A stretch of DNA of 64,000 nucleotides, taken from Acidilobaceae archaeon (lineage in GTDB: Archaea > Thermoproteota > Thermoprotei_A > Sulfolobales > Acidilobaceae). The stretch spans positions 124,001-188,000 of the forward strand of contig JALVZQ010000003.1 in assembly GCA_027037535.1 (NCBI GenBank). Direction: 5' to 3'. A program made the translations under genes and the position numbers. Numbering within the stretch: position 1 is the stretch's first letter; the number at the start of each line of letters is the position of its first letter. The notes below the pieces were generated by a model. It worked only from the letters and a program-made list of their open reading frames with translations, was not told the DNA's origin and did no database searches. Below, in pieces: positions 28,016-38,281 of the stretch.

Positions 28016-31000
28016 ATGAGCAGGGATTTGTTAGTAGCTAGTCTAGCAGCATTATACCACGATCCTCCATGGAAGCCATGGATCATAACAGGACCTTCAA
28101 GAATAAGGGACGAAGACCTAGTATCTGGCTTAGAAGAATTTGAAGGCTTACGCGAGATAAGACACCGTTATAAGAAGATTATAGAACCGGTCAAAAAGAA
28201 GTTGGGGGGACATGAGAGACAGGCAGTTCTCGTACCATTGGCAATCGCTTTAAAACTAGAGAGAAAGAATCGGGACGATCTAGCTAGTATCTATTATGAA
28301 GCGATTAACGTATTAACTGGTGAAAATAAAAGGCTGTACGATGGTATGAAAAAAGCCGACATATATGCTAGTGCAATAGATAGATACGGACTATTTAACA
28401 AAATTCAAAAGTACTCAAAAGAAGAAGACAAGCTGGAACGAAGAATATACACTAGAACATTAAAATACGTTAATCCGTTCACCCTAGAAACCCTCAAAAT
28501 ACCTGATACAATAGACCATAAGCTTATTGTATCATTCATAGAGGGTTACTCAGAGATCGTAAGTGAGGCCCTAGTAAACACCTGTTCCTCGATGGGAGAA
28601 GAACATATCGTAAAATGCTTACCTATTATGCTAACAGTAGGATTCCTGCTATTAGAACCCTCATGGTACTATTATACAGGTTCACAGCCTGAGCATGAAG
28701 AAGTCTATGTCCCGCTGGCAGACACACGGATCCTTACTCATACAATATTCGATCATATAGATGCTGTTTTATCGACGCTAATTATAACATGGAATTATGG
28801 GGTTGGACCCGGCTGTATTAGTGTAATAGATCTAGCAGGAGTACAATCATGGATACAGGAATCCCGAAGACTACGAGATCTATGGGCGTCGAGCTGGCTG
28901 GCCAGTTTCCTCGGCTGGAAGGCTATTGAGCCTCTCGTTCAAAGTTATGGTCCTGGAATAATGATTAGCCCCTCAGCTAGGCTAAACTCGTTTGTAGCGT
29001 CGAGGATACTCGGGGAATGGCTCGAAAAACTAGGAAACAAGCATGAATGGATATGGATAGCACTAGGTATAGATAAAGAGGCGAAGTGGCCTATTCATCC
29101 AATCCTTCCAGGCAGGTTGCTAGTAGCAATACCATCTATTGAATGCTCTACACTAGAAGAGAGAGTCTCAGGATCAATATCTAGCTCGTGGAGGTATTTA
29201 TTGAAAGAAGCCCTAGAACAGGTAACTCCAATATGCGGAGAAGACGAAGACCAGGAGACTTGTGTATTGAACGACGAAGAGTTGGGAGCACTAGTAAGAG
29301 AACTAGAACCTCCCCTCGCGGTAAGGATATACACGGTTAAACCCAGCCTGTCGAGCCAGAATATGCAATCCGACATGCTATACACGTGGTACGACGAGGC
29401 ATTGCAGGAGTTGAATAAGCTAGAAAATATTAAGATCTCGGCTCCTGGACGTAGAACTGGATCAACATACCAGCTACTAGCAGAAAAAATCTATGAAAAG
29501 GGAAGACCAGCAAACTGTACAGTCTGTGGGAAAAGTATAGCAGTAATAGATGCCAGGAATATAAAAGGAAAAACAATTCATAGCCATAGTAAGGTAATTG
29601 TAGAATTAGGAGGAGACAGACTCTGCCCTTATTGTTTAGTTAAAAGAATGCTTAGATACCTAATTAGTTACAAGGAGAACTTTGCAAAACAACTGGTAGG
29701 TATCAGGACAAGTAAAGTCTTCAAGACTATTAGGTGGAACAGTGTTTGGGACCACTCCTCTAGGATGCAGGTTATAAGAGGAGTTCTTGAGCAAGATATC
29801 CCAGTAGAGTTAAGTAACATACTAGACAAATATAATTATGAAATATACCCTGAGGCCATATACAAACTATACATAATGCTAGGTAAACCACCTAGTCAAC
29901 AACGCTTACCCAGAAAGCTAGAGAATATTCTACTCTCCAGATTACAGGATGTGGACGATGCAGAGAAAGAATATTATTCAAAACTCCTATGGTCTATTAT
30001 ATCCGCGGCGTTAGATAATCCGCAAATCCTGGAAAAAACTGAAGAAACAACTCAAGAAATAGAACAGCTAGTTGATTTAGTCAATAAAATGACTAGAGCT
30101 ATAGGAAAACTATTCGGCAACATACCTCGACGATACGCTATAATCGCTGCGGACGGAGACTACATGGGCAAAGGGCTGCTAAGCGGAAAGATACCGCGCG
30201 GATGGATTATAAAAAAGAAAAGAGAAGACATTCTAGAAAGCGAGAACCCGCTAAAACCTGCCTCGCCCAAGGAATACTTTAAAGAAGACGTCACACTCGC
30301 AGCGGTCGGGTCAGCCTCTGAAGTTGCGGATAGGATTAGAAAAGCTTACGAGGATCTATCCAGTGATATAGAGAAAATCGTAGAGAAGCAACACGAGGAA
30401 TACTTACAAAGCTGTGCAACAATCAGAGAAAACGACCCAGTATCCAGGAGCCCTAAGACATTGATAGTGACTCCAAGTTTTCACGCAACAATTAGTAGAA
30501 GCCTAGCAGTTGTTATAGCTCTAGATGCAATCCTAAGCACAATGCATGGAGCCGAAATAATCTATCTAGGCGGAGACGACGCACTACTCGTAGCACCCCC
30601 GATGACCCTAGTACCGGATAAGAGACAAGGAGGTGAACTCAGTTACGTAGTCAGGCTTCCTGCACTAGACATTATCCGTGTTCTTAGAGGAAACTGGAGA
30701 GGGACAGGATCACAATATAATAGAAGCAAAGTTATAGGATTCAATTTCATAACATATAGTGAACAAGGCCAGTTAAGAGTCTTACACGTTGCTCCAGCTC
30801 CAGGGGCTTACGGTAGAACAATCACCGTACACCTAAGTGACGCTAAGAAACCCATGTGGTTATCCATAGCCGCCTCCAGACGATTAGAAGAAGCGAAAGA
30901 TAACTCAACGATCCTAGTCAATAACAAAGAGATATTTAGAAAGGATATCTTGATAATGTCCAGCGATACACGCGGAGCATTCATAGCTCCCTTATCGTTA

Positions 31001-31576
31001 TGGCCAGGAAATTATAACTCGGCCTGGCCTCAAACCACGGCAAAGGAGATCCTATGTTTATCAGTATTATCGCCTCCAACAAGGAGACCATTATCTGCGA
31101 GAATAATACATGATCTACCACTACTTACCGGTAGGTTCCTCTCATACAGAGGAGAGGCATCCCGTGACTTACAAATAATGAAAGGAATAATAGCATCAAC
31201 AATATCTAATGCAATCAATAAAGATAACCTAATAACAGCACTAAATATGAAGGGAATAACTAGAAATATACAATCAAAAGAACTCGCACTAAAACTTATC
31301 GATAGGTTTTTAGAGCAATTCTATGACTCAAACAGTTTACTCACACCGAATAAATCCAACTATAAGAATAATGTAGTATGGACTAGAGTATCTGTAGATA
31401 ACCTAATTGTGAACGGAGTAGATTATAGTAGTAACAGATATCTAGACACGTTCAAAAAAGATAATAATATCATTGTTCCAACGATCCTTTCACCCTTTGG
31501 CCTAGCCTACATTTATGAATCAGCAGTTTCCCTCCCCGAAGGTATCAATATAAAATGTCCTGGGGTGAGCATCTAA
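28016..31576 (+). CDS. cmr2: Cas10/Cmr2 with HD-like N-terminus and GGDD cyclase motif
   Basis: About 1186 aa; ALYHDPPWKPW, zinc-finger CTVCGK...CPYC, IIYLGGDDALLVAP. Confidence 0.95.
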   Translation: MSRDLLVASLAALYHDPPWKPWIITGPSRIRDEDLVSGLEEFEGLREIRHRYKKIIEPVKKKLGGHERQAVLVPLAIALKLERKNRDDLASIYYEAINVLTGENKRLYDGMKKADIYASAIDRYGLFNKIQKYSKEEDKLERRIYTRTLKYVNPFTLETLKIPDTIDHKLIVSFIEGYSEIVSEALVNTCSSMGEEHIVKCLPIMLTVGFLLLEPSWYYYTGSQPEHEEVYVPLADTRILTHTIFDHIDAVLSTLIITWNYGVGPGCISVIDLAGVQSWIQESRRLRDLWASSWLASFLGWKAIEPLVQSYGPGIMISPSARLNSFVASRILGEWLEKLGNKHEWIWIALGIDKEAKWPIHPILPGRLLVAIPSIECSTLEERVSGSISSSWRYLLKEALEQVTPICGEDEDQETCVLNDEELGALVRELEPPLAVRIYTVKPSLSSQNMQSDMLYTWYDEALQELNKLENIKISAPGRRTGSTYQLLAEKIYEKGRPANCTVCGKSIAVIDARNIKGKTIHSHSKVIVELGGDRLCPYCLVKRMLRYLISYKENFAKQLVGIRTSKVFKTIRWNSVWDHSSRMQVIRGVLEQDIPVELSNILDKYNYEIYPEAIYKLYIMLGKPPSQQRLPRKLENILLSRLQDVDDAEKEYYSKLLWSIISAALDNPQILEKTEETTQEIEQLVDLVNKMTRAIGKLFGNIPRRYAIIAADGDYMGKGLLSGKIPRGWIIKKKREDILESENPLKPASPKEYFKEDVTLAAVGSASEVADRIRKAYEDLSSDIEKIVEKQHEEYLQSCATIRENDPVSRSPKTLIVTPSFHATISRSLAVVIALDAILSTMHGAEIIYLGGDDALLVAPPMTLVPDKRQGGELSYVVRLPALDIIRVLRGNWRGTGSQYNRSKVIGFNFITYSEQGQLRVLHVAPAPGAYGRTITVHLSDAKKPMWLSIAASRRLEEAKDNSTILVNNKEIFRKDILIMSSDTRGAFIAPLSLWPGNYNSAWPQTTAKEILCLSVLSPPTRRPLSARIIHDLPLLTGRFLSYRGEASRDLQIMKGIIASTISNAINKDNLITALNMKGITRNIQSKELALKLIDRFLEQFYDSNSLLTPNKSNYKNNVVWTRVSVDNLIVNGVDYSSNRYLDTFKKDNNIIVPTILSPFGLAYIYESAVSLPEGINIKCPGVSI

Positions 31577-32685
31577 TGAACAAATCGTTAATCGATATTA
31601 AGATCTTGCCTCTCGGAGGACTAACGTTTAAACCTCCAACACCCTTTGCCGCAGGAGTACACGGACCTGGTAGTTATGGTACTAGTCTATCTTATCCTCC
31701 GCCCTCCACTATATCCGGCATGTTATCCGGAATAGCCTATAACAGGCATAAGTGCGCTGATTTAGATACTATTACAGATTTACATGTATCGGAGCCATTC
31801 GCAGATACAATATTATGCTTGAAGAATCTCCTAGGCGAACGCTTCAAACTATATACGGGGTTCCTCTCTAAAGACGATGACATTTATGCCTATATAAACA
31901 AGGACGTGTTTCCCAGGCTTGATACCATATGCCCCGGCAAAAATATCTTGAAGACTGATAACATGATAAAAGCGGTAAAGCATAGACTTACAGGCATAAG
32001 CCTTGATAGGAGATCCAAAAACGTAAATGAGTCAATGCTATATAGTATTGAACGTGTCTCCTACACGCCGCAATCACATATAACAATTATAGCAGAAACA
32101 GAAGACCACGGTATCATGGTAAAAGATAGTTCAAATAGTATTGTAAAACTTGGCTCTAAAACGGGAATTGGAAAAATAGAAGTAACACAGGATAAGGGAG
32201 TTGATTATAGAATAATAGAGCCTGGAGATTATTGCGGTGTACTAGTCTCTCCTGCTATAATAGAAGAAAACCCGTTTAATACAGGGACTGTAATAGTGTC
32301 CAATAAAAAGGTGGCTGAAAAACTGATGCAAAGCCTAATTAAGGATTCAGAGATTAAAGGAAGTGGCTATATAGTAGAAGTTCCCAAGGGAGAATACGAG
32401 TTCTCCGTATACAATGTCGGATGGAGCCTTAAATTTAACAAGCCTAGACCACCAAAGCTAATAATACCACCGGGTACAAGATTCTACATTAATATTGAAC
32501 ATGAAACAGAACTATTATTTATCAACAAATATAGCAGGTACCTCGCAGGCCTAGGGGCCTGGAATAGGCTAGGATGGGGAACAACTATACTATGCAAAGT
32601 AGAAAAAGGTGAAGACTGTGAAAATCCCCGTTGTTGTATATTAAATAAATTGGATCGTAATTTGGATTCCTCTATTATTTTCTAG
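31576..32685 (+). CDS. cmr3: Type III-B RAMP protein Cmr3
   Basis: Follows cas10; PLGGLTFKPPTPFAAGVHGPGSYGTSLSYPPPSTISGMLSG; ATG at 31576. Confidence 0.88.
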   Translation: MNKSLIDIKILPLGGLTFKPPTPFAAGVHGPGSYGTSLSYPPPSTISGMLSGIAYNRHKCADLDTITDLHVSEPFADTILCLKNLLGERFKLYTGFLSKDDDIYAYINKDVFPRLDTICPGKNILKTDNMIKAVKHRLTGISLDRRSKNVNESMLYSIERVSYTPQSHITIIAETEDHGIMVKDSSNSIVKLGSKTGIGKIEVTQDKGVDYRIIEPGDYCGVLVSPAIIEENPFNTGTVIVSNKKVAEKLMQSLIKDSEIKGSGYIVEVPKGEYEFSVYNVGWSLKFNKPRPPKLIIPPGTRFYINIEHETELLFINKYSRYLAGLGAWNRLGWGTTILCKVEKGEDCENPRCCILNKLDRNLDSSIIF

Positions 32686-32828
32686 ATATTTACATTTTTC
32701 AGATGTTTTGAACATAGTATATTATTGGTTAATTTAGTGATTTTATAGGAATTCTTTGTAGAGTGTCTTTGCGATAATATGATATAATTATTTAGTAAAC
32801 TAGATAAAAATAATAAGAACCTATATTT

Positions 32829-34304
32829 TTACATTTTATATTCGATAAGAGACCAAAGATCAATATTCTTATTACTATCATGTATACAAACATCTTCTGC
32901 ATGGATTATTATTCTACATTTTTCCCAATCCGATTTTTCCGGGCAGTCAATATATATAATATCGGTGTGCCATCCGCCATGGGCTATAAGATCTCGAACA
33001 AACTTATTGCAGTTATCTTTAGAGCCTGATCCTATAGAGTAGAGTAGGCTTAGCTTTGTTTTACTCAGGGATTGAGACATAGAACTATCTATCTTTTTAT
33101 TTAGCTTCTCGATTTCACGATTCTGAATCGTCCCAAACAATAAGACTCCCTTATATATTCTATCGGATATGATGCGAATAGACGAGATTGAAGGTAATGA
33201 ATATTCCTCCTGGTCTCTTTTGAGTACGTCCATAACCCTTTCCAGGAGAATTTGTGCGTAGATCAATATTCTAAATCCTTCGTCGAATCTGAGTCTTCTC
33301 CTAATTTCTTTTTCTTCCCGTAGTACTCTTATCTCGTTTTTCCAGAAGGATACAGCTTTATCTACTATGTCTTGTATGGTTCTTAGAGTTTCTTCTCCTC
33401 TTGTAGCGGTATAATATGCTAGTTCGGGTACGAGCCCATATCGTACTAGTTTTATTGTTATTTTTGCATGTTGAAGGGCCTCCATTGCCTCTTTATGAAA
33501 CGATTTTATCTTTTCTTTGAGCTCATCGTTAGGCTTGCCCACAGGGGATACGATTTTATTAGCGGAGTTGGAGAGCAAGAGATTTTCTAAATAGGGGATT
33601 AGGCTTGCATAGTTTATGGCCTCTTTTAGGATGTTTTGTACGGTTCCCTTGTATAGAGACTGTTTACAATGGTCAAGGTCATTAGGAGAGCATGGATTGT
33701 TTTTGTTTCTTGAGCAAGCGATGCCTTGTTCTTTATTGAAGCTGACAGGGTCGCTATTGTATACCTCGAGCTTAGCGTCATCATTGCCTGTAGGGGGTCC
33801 TACAAGGGATAGTGCTTCTTTAACAGCCTGGTATGCTAGTGTAGGCATATAGTTTACTCCGTGAGTGGTGTCGAGTAGTACTCTTTTACGGGGATGTTTT
33901 TTCAAGAGATTAGTCATAGTGTAGAGCATCATATAGTAGAAGTCCCGTGGCTTTCCGACCACGCGGCCGTCTATCTTGCTTATTGTACCAGGCAAGACGT
34001 GGATATCTGCTTCTAATCCACACATGTATTCTCTGACTTTCTTTTTTATTGTGTCGATAGTCTCATCGTAGGAGTCTAGTATCCCGTATACATTGTGGTT
34101 TACTGCGAGTGTGTCTGAGACAACAACTATAACATCGTCCGAGGAATACTCTTCTCCCAGCCTGCCTACTAGCAGGCTAAGACTAGTAAAACTCTCAACA
34201 CTCTTTTTGCCGTCATCGTCTAGGTACTCCATATATTTCCAAGAGGCCGGATCGCCCCAAGTAGCTACGATTAATCTACTATGATTATTACTCAAACATA
34301 TCAC
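32829..34304 (-). CDS. csx1: Csx1-like CARF-HEPN ribonuclease
   Basis: 491 aa; CARF DTTHGVNYMPTLAYQAV and C-terminal HEPN RDLIAHGGW (R-x4-H). Confidence 0.88.
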   Translation of the reverse strand: MICLSNNHSRLIVATWGDPASWKYMEYLDDDGKKSVESFTSLSLLVGRLGEEYSSDDVIVVVSDTLAVNHNVYGILDSYDETIDTIKKKVREYMCGLEADIHVLPGTISKIDGRVVGKPRDFYYMMLYTMTNLLKKHPRKRVLLDTTHGVNYMPTLAYQAVKEALSLVGPPTGNDDAKLEVYNSDPVSFNKEQGIACSRNKNNPCSPNDLDHCKQSLYKGTVQNILKEAINYASLIPYLENLLLSNSANKIVSPVGKPNDELKEKIKSFHKEAMEALQHAKITIKLVRYGLVPELAYYTATRGEETLRTIQDIVDKAVSFWKNEIRVLREEKEIRRRLRFDEGFRILIYAQILLERVMDVLKRDQEEYSLPSISSIRIISDRIYKGVLLFGTIQNREIEKLNKKIDSSMSQSLSKTKLSLLYSIGSGSKDNCNKFVRDLIAHGGWHTDIIYIDCPEKSDWEKCRIIIHAEDVCIHDSNKNIDLWSLIEYKM

Positions 34305-34391
34305 CGAAGAACAATTTACTATAATATGAGAACAACTCCGTTAAATATCTGTATCGTGGAGGCAAAAAGTGAATATCGAGTTTAGAATAAT

Positions 34392-35075
34392 TTATGGATA
34401 ACTATATGTTTCTCCTGGTTGTAGTATGATTACTTTTGTTTCTGGGGTTTTTTCTTCGACTAGTTTCTTGAATTCTTCTGGTTTTCCGTAGAGTACGGGG
34501 AAGGTGCCCCAGTGCATTGGTATTGCTACTTTTGGCTTTATGAGCTCTACTGCTTTCGCTGCCTCTACGGGGTCCATTGTGAAGTGTCCGCCTATTGGTA
34601 GGAGTGCTATGTCGGGCTTGTAGAGCTCTCCTATGAGCTTCATGTCCATTGTGACGCCCGTGTCTCCTGCGTGGTATATGGTGGCTTCTTTTCCTATGAT
34701 TACTACTCCTGTTGGTGCTCCATAGGGGCTGCTGTGGGTTGCTGGTGTTAGGGCGATTTTGAGATCGTCTACAAGCATGGGGCCTCCAATGTTTCCGCCT
34801 ATTGCTCGGCTTGGGTCGCCTATTTGTTCTCCTACATAGTTTGCTAGCTCGTAGATCGCTACTATCTTGGCGTTCTTGTTGTTCTTGAGTATTGTTATAG
34901 CATCTCCTAGGTGGTCTCCGTGGCCGTGGGTTAGTACTACTAGGTCAACGTCCTTTACATCCTCTGGCTTGACCGGGCTGAGGGGATTCGATAGATAGGG
35001 GTCTATGAGTATCTTCTTGCCGTCGAGCTCTACGAGGAACGCGCTGTGCCCATAGAATGTTATCTTGGCCATCAT
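34392..35075 (-). CDS. Metal-dependent hydrolase, UPF0173/metallo-beta-lactamase fold
   Basis: 227 aa; LTHGHGDHLGDA, GDTGVTMDMKLIGELY. Confidence 0.92.
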   Translation of the reverse strand: MMAKITFYGHSAFLVELDGKKILIDPYLSNPLSPVKPEDVKDVDLVVLTHGHGDHLGDAITILKNNKNAKIVAIYELANYVGEQIGDPSRAIGGNIGGPMLVDDLKIALTPATHSSPYGAPTGVVIIGKEATIYHAGDTGVTMDMKLIGELYKPDIALLPIGGHFTMDPVEAAKAVELIKPKVAIPMHWGTFPVLYGKPEEFKKLVEEKTPETKVIILQPGETYSYP

Positions 35076-35297
35076 ACTTCACCTCCATGTAATCCTGTCT
35101 CGATATTATTATAGTGGGCGTTAAGGGGATAAAACTATACTAATACATCTACGCGGAACCACGGGCATGGTAAAGAGATAAGAGGCATGCCTATAAATTC
35201 CATGGGCCCCAGCAAAAGCATACAGGGCCATGGGCTTATCCATATAGAGGATACAATAGCTATGACAGCCACACTATGACTCGGGGAGGATGAAGAA

Positions 35298-36218
35298 TTG
35301 TTCATCGAGGAGACAATGGTCGAGAAACTAGTTGAGGCCGGCCGAATAGCCATAGGCGCCCGGGAACACGGAGCAAGCCTTGTCAAGCCCGGGGCCAGTG
35401 CCCGCGAGGTCTGCGAGGAGGTAGAGGACTGGATAAGGAGAAAAGGCGGGGAACCAGCGTTCCCATGCAATTTTAGCGTGGACGAGGTCGCGGCCCACTA
35501 TACGCCTGGGGTCAAGGACGATATACGTCTCCGCGGCGATGAAGTAGTCAAGATAGACGTCGGCGTCCACGTAGAAGGCTACATAGCGGATACAGCGGTT
35601 ACAGTAGACCTCTCCGGGAAATATAATCGGCTCCTTGAAGCCGCCAGTAAAGCATTGGAGGCTGTCGTGGAGATAATGAAGCCCGGGATACGGATATACG
35701 ATATCGGGAAGACAGTAGAGAACACCATTAAAAGATACGGGTACAAGCCAGTACGGAACCTCACAGGCCACACAATAGGCCACTACCTCATACACGCCGG
35801 GACAACCATACCAAACTACGCGGATAGAACAACATTCTACAAGAGGCTCCGCCCCGGAACACTGGTAGCGGTCGAGCCATTCGCCACGAATGGCAAGGGC
35901 CTCGTGAAAGAGGGGAAGATAACCAATATCTATAGCCTGACCGGTAAGAGGCCACGGGCGAAGCTGAACGAGGCCGAGTCCACAGCGTTATCTATTATAG
36001 TGGAGAAGTACAAGACGTTGCCCTTCACTCCAAGATGGCTCATAGGCGAGCTAGGAGAAGACAAGGCTGAGGCTGCTGTACGAGGACTCTACATGAAGGG
36101 CGTATTGCATGGTTACCCGATCCTCGTGGAGTCCGGTAAGGGACGGGTCTCACAGTTCGAGCACACGTTCCTAATATTGAAGGATAGGGTTATAGTGACG
36201 ACGTTGAAGCGGGACTAG
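35298..36218 (+). CDS. map: Methionine aminopeptidase type II
   Basis: 306 aa; DVGVHVEGYIADTAVTVDL, LTGHTIGHYLIHAG, VAVEPFAT. Confidence 0.93.
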   Translation: MFIEETMVEKLVEAGRIAIGAREHGASLVKPGASAREVCEEVEDWIRRKGGEPAFPCNFSVDEVAAHYTPGVKDDIRLRGDEVVKIDVGVHVEGYIADTAVTVDLSGKYNRLLEAASKALEAVVEIMKPGIRIYDIGKTVENTIKRYGYKPVRNLTGHTIGHYLIHAGTTIPNYADRTTFYKRLRPGTLVAVEPFATNGKGLVKEGKITNIYSLTGKRPRAKLNEAESTALSIIVEKYKTLPFTPRWLIGELGEDKAEAAVRGLYMKGVLHGYPILVESGKGRVSQFEHTFLILKDRVIVTTLKRD

Positions 36219-36236
36219 TAACGATGGCTCCGCCTG

Positions 36237-36258
36237 GTGTTAACCGGGGAGTTAACAC
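36237..36258. repeat. 22-bp inverted-repeat element copy 1
   Basis: GTGTTAAC-CGGGGA-GTTAACAC, perfect 8-bp arms, 19 bp after map stop. Confidence 0.8.
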
Positions 36259-36340
36259 AAGATTTGTGTGCTGTGTTTAATAAGGCCTCTTATATTCCCA
36301 AATATACCAGGATATATCCAACGGCGGGTGCAGAATACAG

Positions 36341-37576
36341 ATGACCGACTGGGCAGCATGGATAAGCGCAATAAGCCAACTACTATTCCTAGTAATATTC
36401 CTAGCACTCTTCATGGGAGCCAACCAAAGACTACAACTATACGTCTGGACCAAGGACATACGGGCAAAACTCCTCCTACTAGAAGACCTAAAGAAACGAG
36501 CAGAGAAACAAACCCTCGACTACATGCTCGACAAGAAAGCAAAGAACCCCTCAAAAATATTGGAGAGAGTCAAGAACTTCTTCGTGATAAGCCCCGTAGA
36601 CATAGAGCCAACCGACATCATACGGAGACTCGAACACCTCATAGTAACACGAACAACGAAATACAAGGAGCTCTTCAAGACAGCAATGCCGGAAGCAAAC
36701 GAGGTAGACCGCACCAAGGCAGAGACAGCAGCGGAGATAACCGCGGTACTAGACTTCATCCACCGCTACGTTAGGCACTTGCTCCTCACAGGAGAGAAGA
36801 CAAAGAACTGGGTACTCATAATGCAGCTACAACTAGTAATGCCAATGATAGTACAACTAGCAGAAACCTACAGCAAGGCGCTAAACGATTTCCTCGTGGG
36901 GGCACCAATAGGAGACAGTGCAGGCCCAATAGTAGCAGTTAGACTAGCCGGCTACGAGGCCGAGTGGAAGACGGTAGACGAGGACACAGTCTATACTGAG
37001 GCAGAGCTAGAAGGCAGGAAACTAGTACTAGTAAAGGCGAAGGGCCCCGGATCAAACGTTGGAAGACCAGGATACGCCACCTACCAGATCATAAAGGAGA
37101 TGGTCGAGAAAGGAGAGAAACCAGCACTAATGATAACAGTAGACGCCGCGCTCAAAATGGAAGGAGAAGAAACGGGAACAGTCGCGGAAGGAGTAGGAGC
37201 CGCTATAGGAGATATAGGCCCAGAGAAGATAAGGTTCGAGAGGATCGCGGCCGAGTACAAGATACCGTTACGAGCAGTCATAATAAAGATGGGCATGGAG
37301 GAAGCAATACTAACAATGAAGAAAAAGATAAGCGACAACCTCGACAAAGCAGTAGAAACAGTCAAAAACATAATACTAGAAGAGACAAAGCCCGGCGACA
37401 TCGTGGTAGTAATAGGAGTAGGAAACAGTATAGGAGTAGGACAAAAACTAGAAGGAACAAATAAGGAACAAGAAACAAGCGTAGAGGAGCAAGCCAATGA
37501 ACAAGTATTGGAGAAACCAGCCAATAAACAACCAGAACCTAGAGAGAAAGGAGAAGAGAAGGAGGCAGAGGAATAA
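36341..37576 (+). CDS. DUF1512-like archaeal protein
   Basis: 411 aa; N-terminal TM then conserved GPGSNVGRPG...MITVDAALKMEGEETG region. Confidence 0.7.
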   Translation: MTDWAAWISAISQLLFLVIFLALFMGANQRLQLYVWTKDIRAKLLLLEDLKKRAEKQTLDYMLDKKAKNPSKILERVKNFFVISPVDIEPTDIIRRLEHLIVTRTTKYKELFKTAMPEANEVDRTKAETAAEITAVLDFIHRYVRHLLLTGEKTKNWVLIMQLQLVMPMIVQLAETYSKALNDFLVGAPIGDSAGPIVAVRLAGYEAEWKTVDEDTVYTEAELEGRKLVLVKAKGPGSNVGRPGYATYQIIKEMVEKGEKPALMITVDAALKMEGEETGTVAEGVGAAIGDIGPEKIRFERIAAEYKIPLRAVIIKMGMEEAILTMKKKISDNLDKAVETVKNIILEETKPGDIVVVIGVGNSIGVGQKLEGTNKEQETSVEEQANEQVLEKPANKQPEPREKGEEKEAEE

Positions 37577-37875
37577 TGCCCGAAACACTATATCCAGACT
37601 GGCTCCAGAGCATCATAGTCTTCATACTCCTAGGAGTAGTAATCTACATGCTCATGAGGCAAGCCAGAGAACTACGCGAAATGCAGGAACGCCTCCAGAG
37701 AAAAGTCAAACGCTACACAATAATCGACTGCAACGGAAAAGACTACAGGAGAGAATACAAGGAAGGAGACTACGTAGGAGCACAAGCCGAATGCCCAGAA
37801 AACCAGAAAGGATACATAAAAACAATCTACGCAGAGGAGCCAGAAGATAAAAACAAGAAGAAAAAGAAACAGTAA
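37576..37875 (+). CDS. Small membrane protein
   Basis: 99 aa, one N-terminal TM, translationally adjacent to preceding gene. Confidence 0.6.
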   Translation: MPETLYPDWLQSIIVFILLGVVIYMLMRQARELREMQERLQRKVKRYTIIDCNGKDYRREYKEGDYVGAQAECPENQKGYIKTIYAEEPEDKNKKKKKQ

Positions 37876-38043
37876 ACTAGAACAGGGTACAATCCTTCAA
37901 AAACATCTATTATTAATGAAATATTCTATGGTTGAACTACTAAATCATAGGTTAGGATTACTATCTAATAAGCAAATGTTAAAGTATCATAGCCTCCGAA
38001 AAGAATATGGAGTATTCGTTTATACCTATAGAGATCATAATGG

Positions 38044-38232
38044 CTAAACCTTATCCAGATACCTCTTAAGTTCTGCTTCACTAGACTCTCCCAGTATGCA
38101 TATAAGATCCTTTAGTTTTCTCCTGATAGGTTTATTTATCCATACCTCGACTTCTTCTCCTTCCCTCAACTGTAACGGTTCCAAGGGCTTAAGAAATCCT
38201 TTTTCGTATCGTGCTCTGATTGTTTTCGACAA
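38044..38232 (-). CDS. DUF104-type (AF2212-like) antitoxin
   Basis: 62 aa; MSKTIRARYEKGFLKPLEPLQLREGEEVEVWI. Confidence 0.75.
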   Translation of the reverse strand: MSKTIRARYEKGFLKPLEPLQLREGEEVEVWINKPIRRKLKDLICILGESSEAELKRYLDKV

Positions 38233-38281
38233 GTCCTATCCCTAGTATTCAAATATGTCTAGCGGAGAAAATTAGGTTGGC

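Noticed and set aside
28410-28436. Repeat-like TACTCAAAAGA (11-nt match) inside cas10
   Set aside because: Remaining repeat positions match poorly; lies in a conserved coding frame, so probably chance.
36268-36774. Plus-strand ORF overlapping DUF1512 gene in another frame
   Set aside because: Basic, low-complexity out-of-frame translation of the A/C-rich gene.
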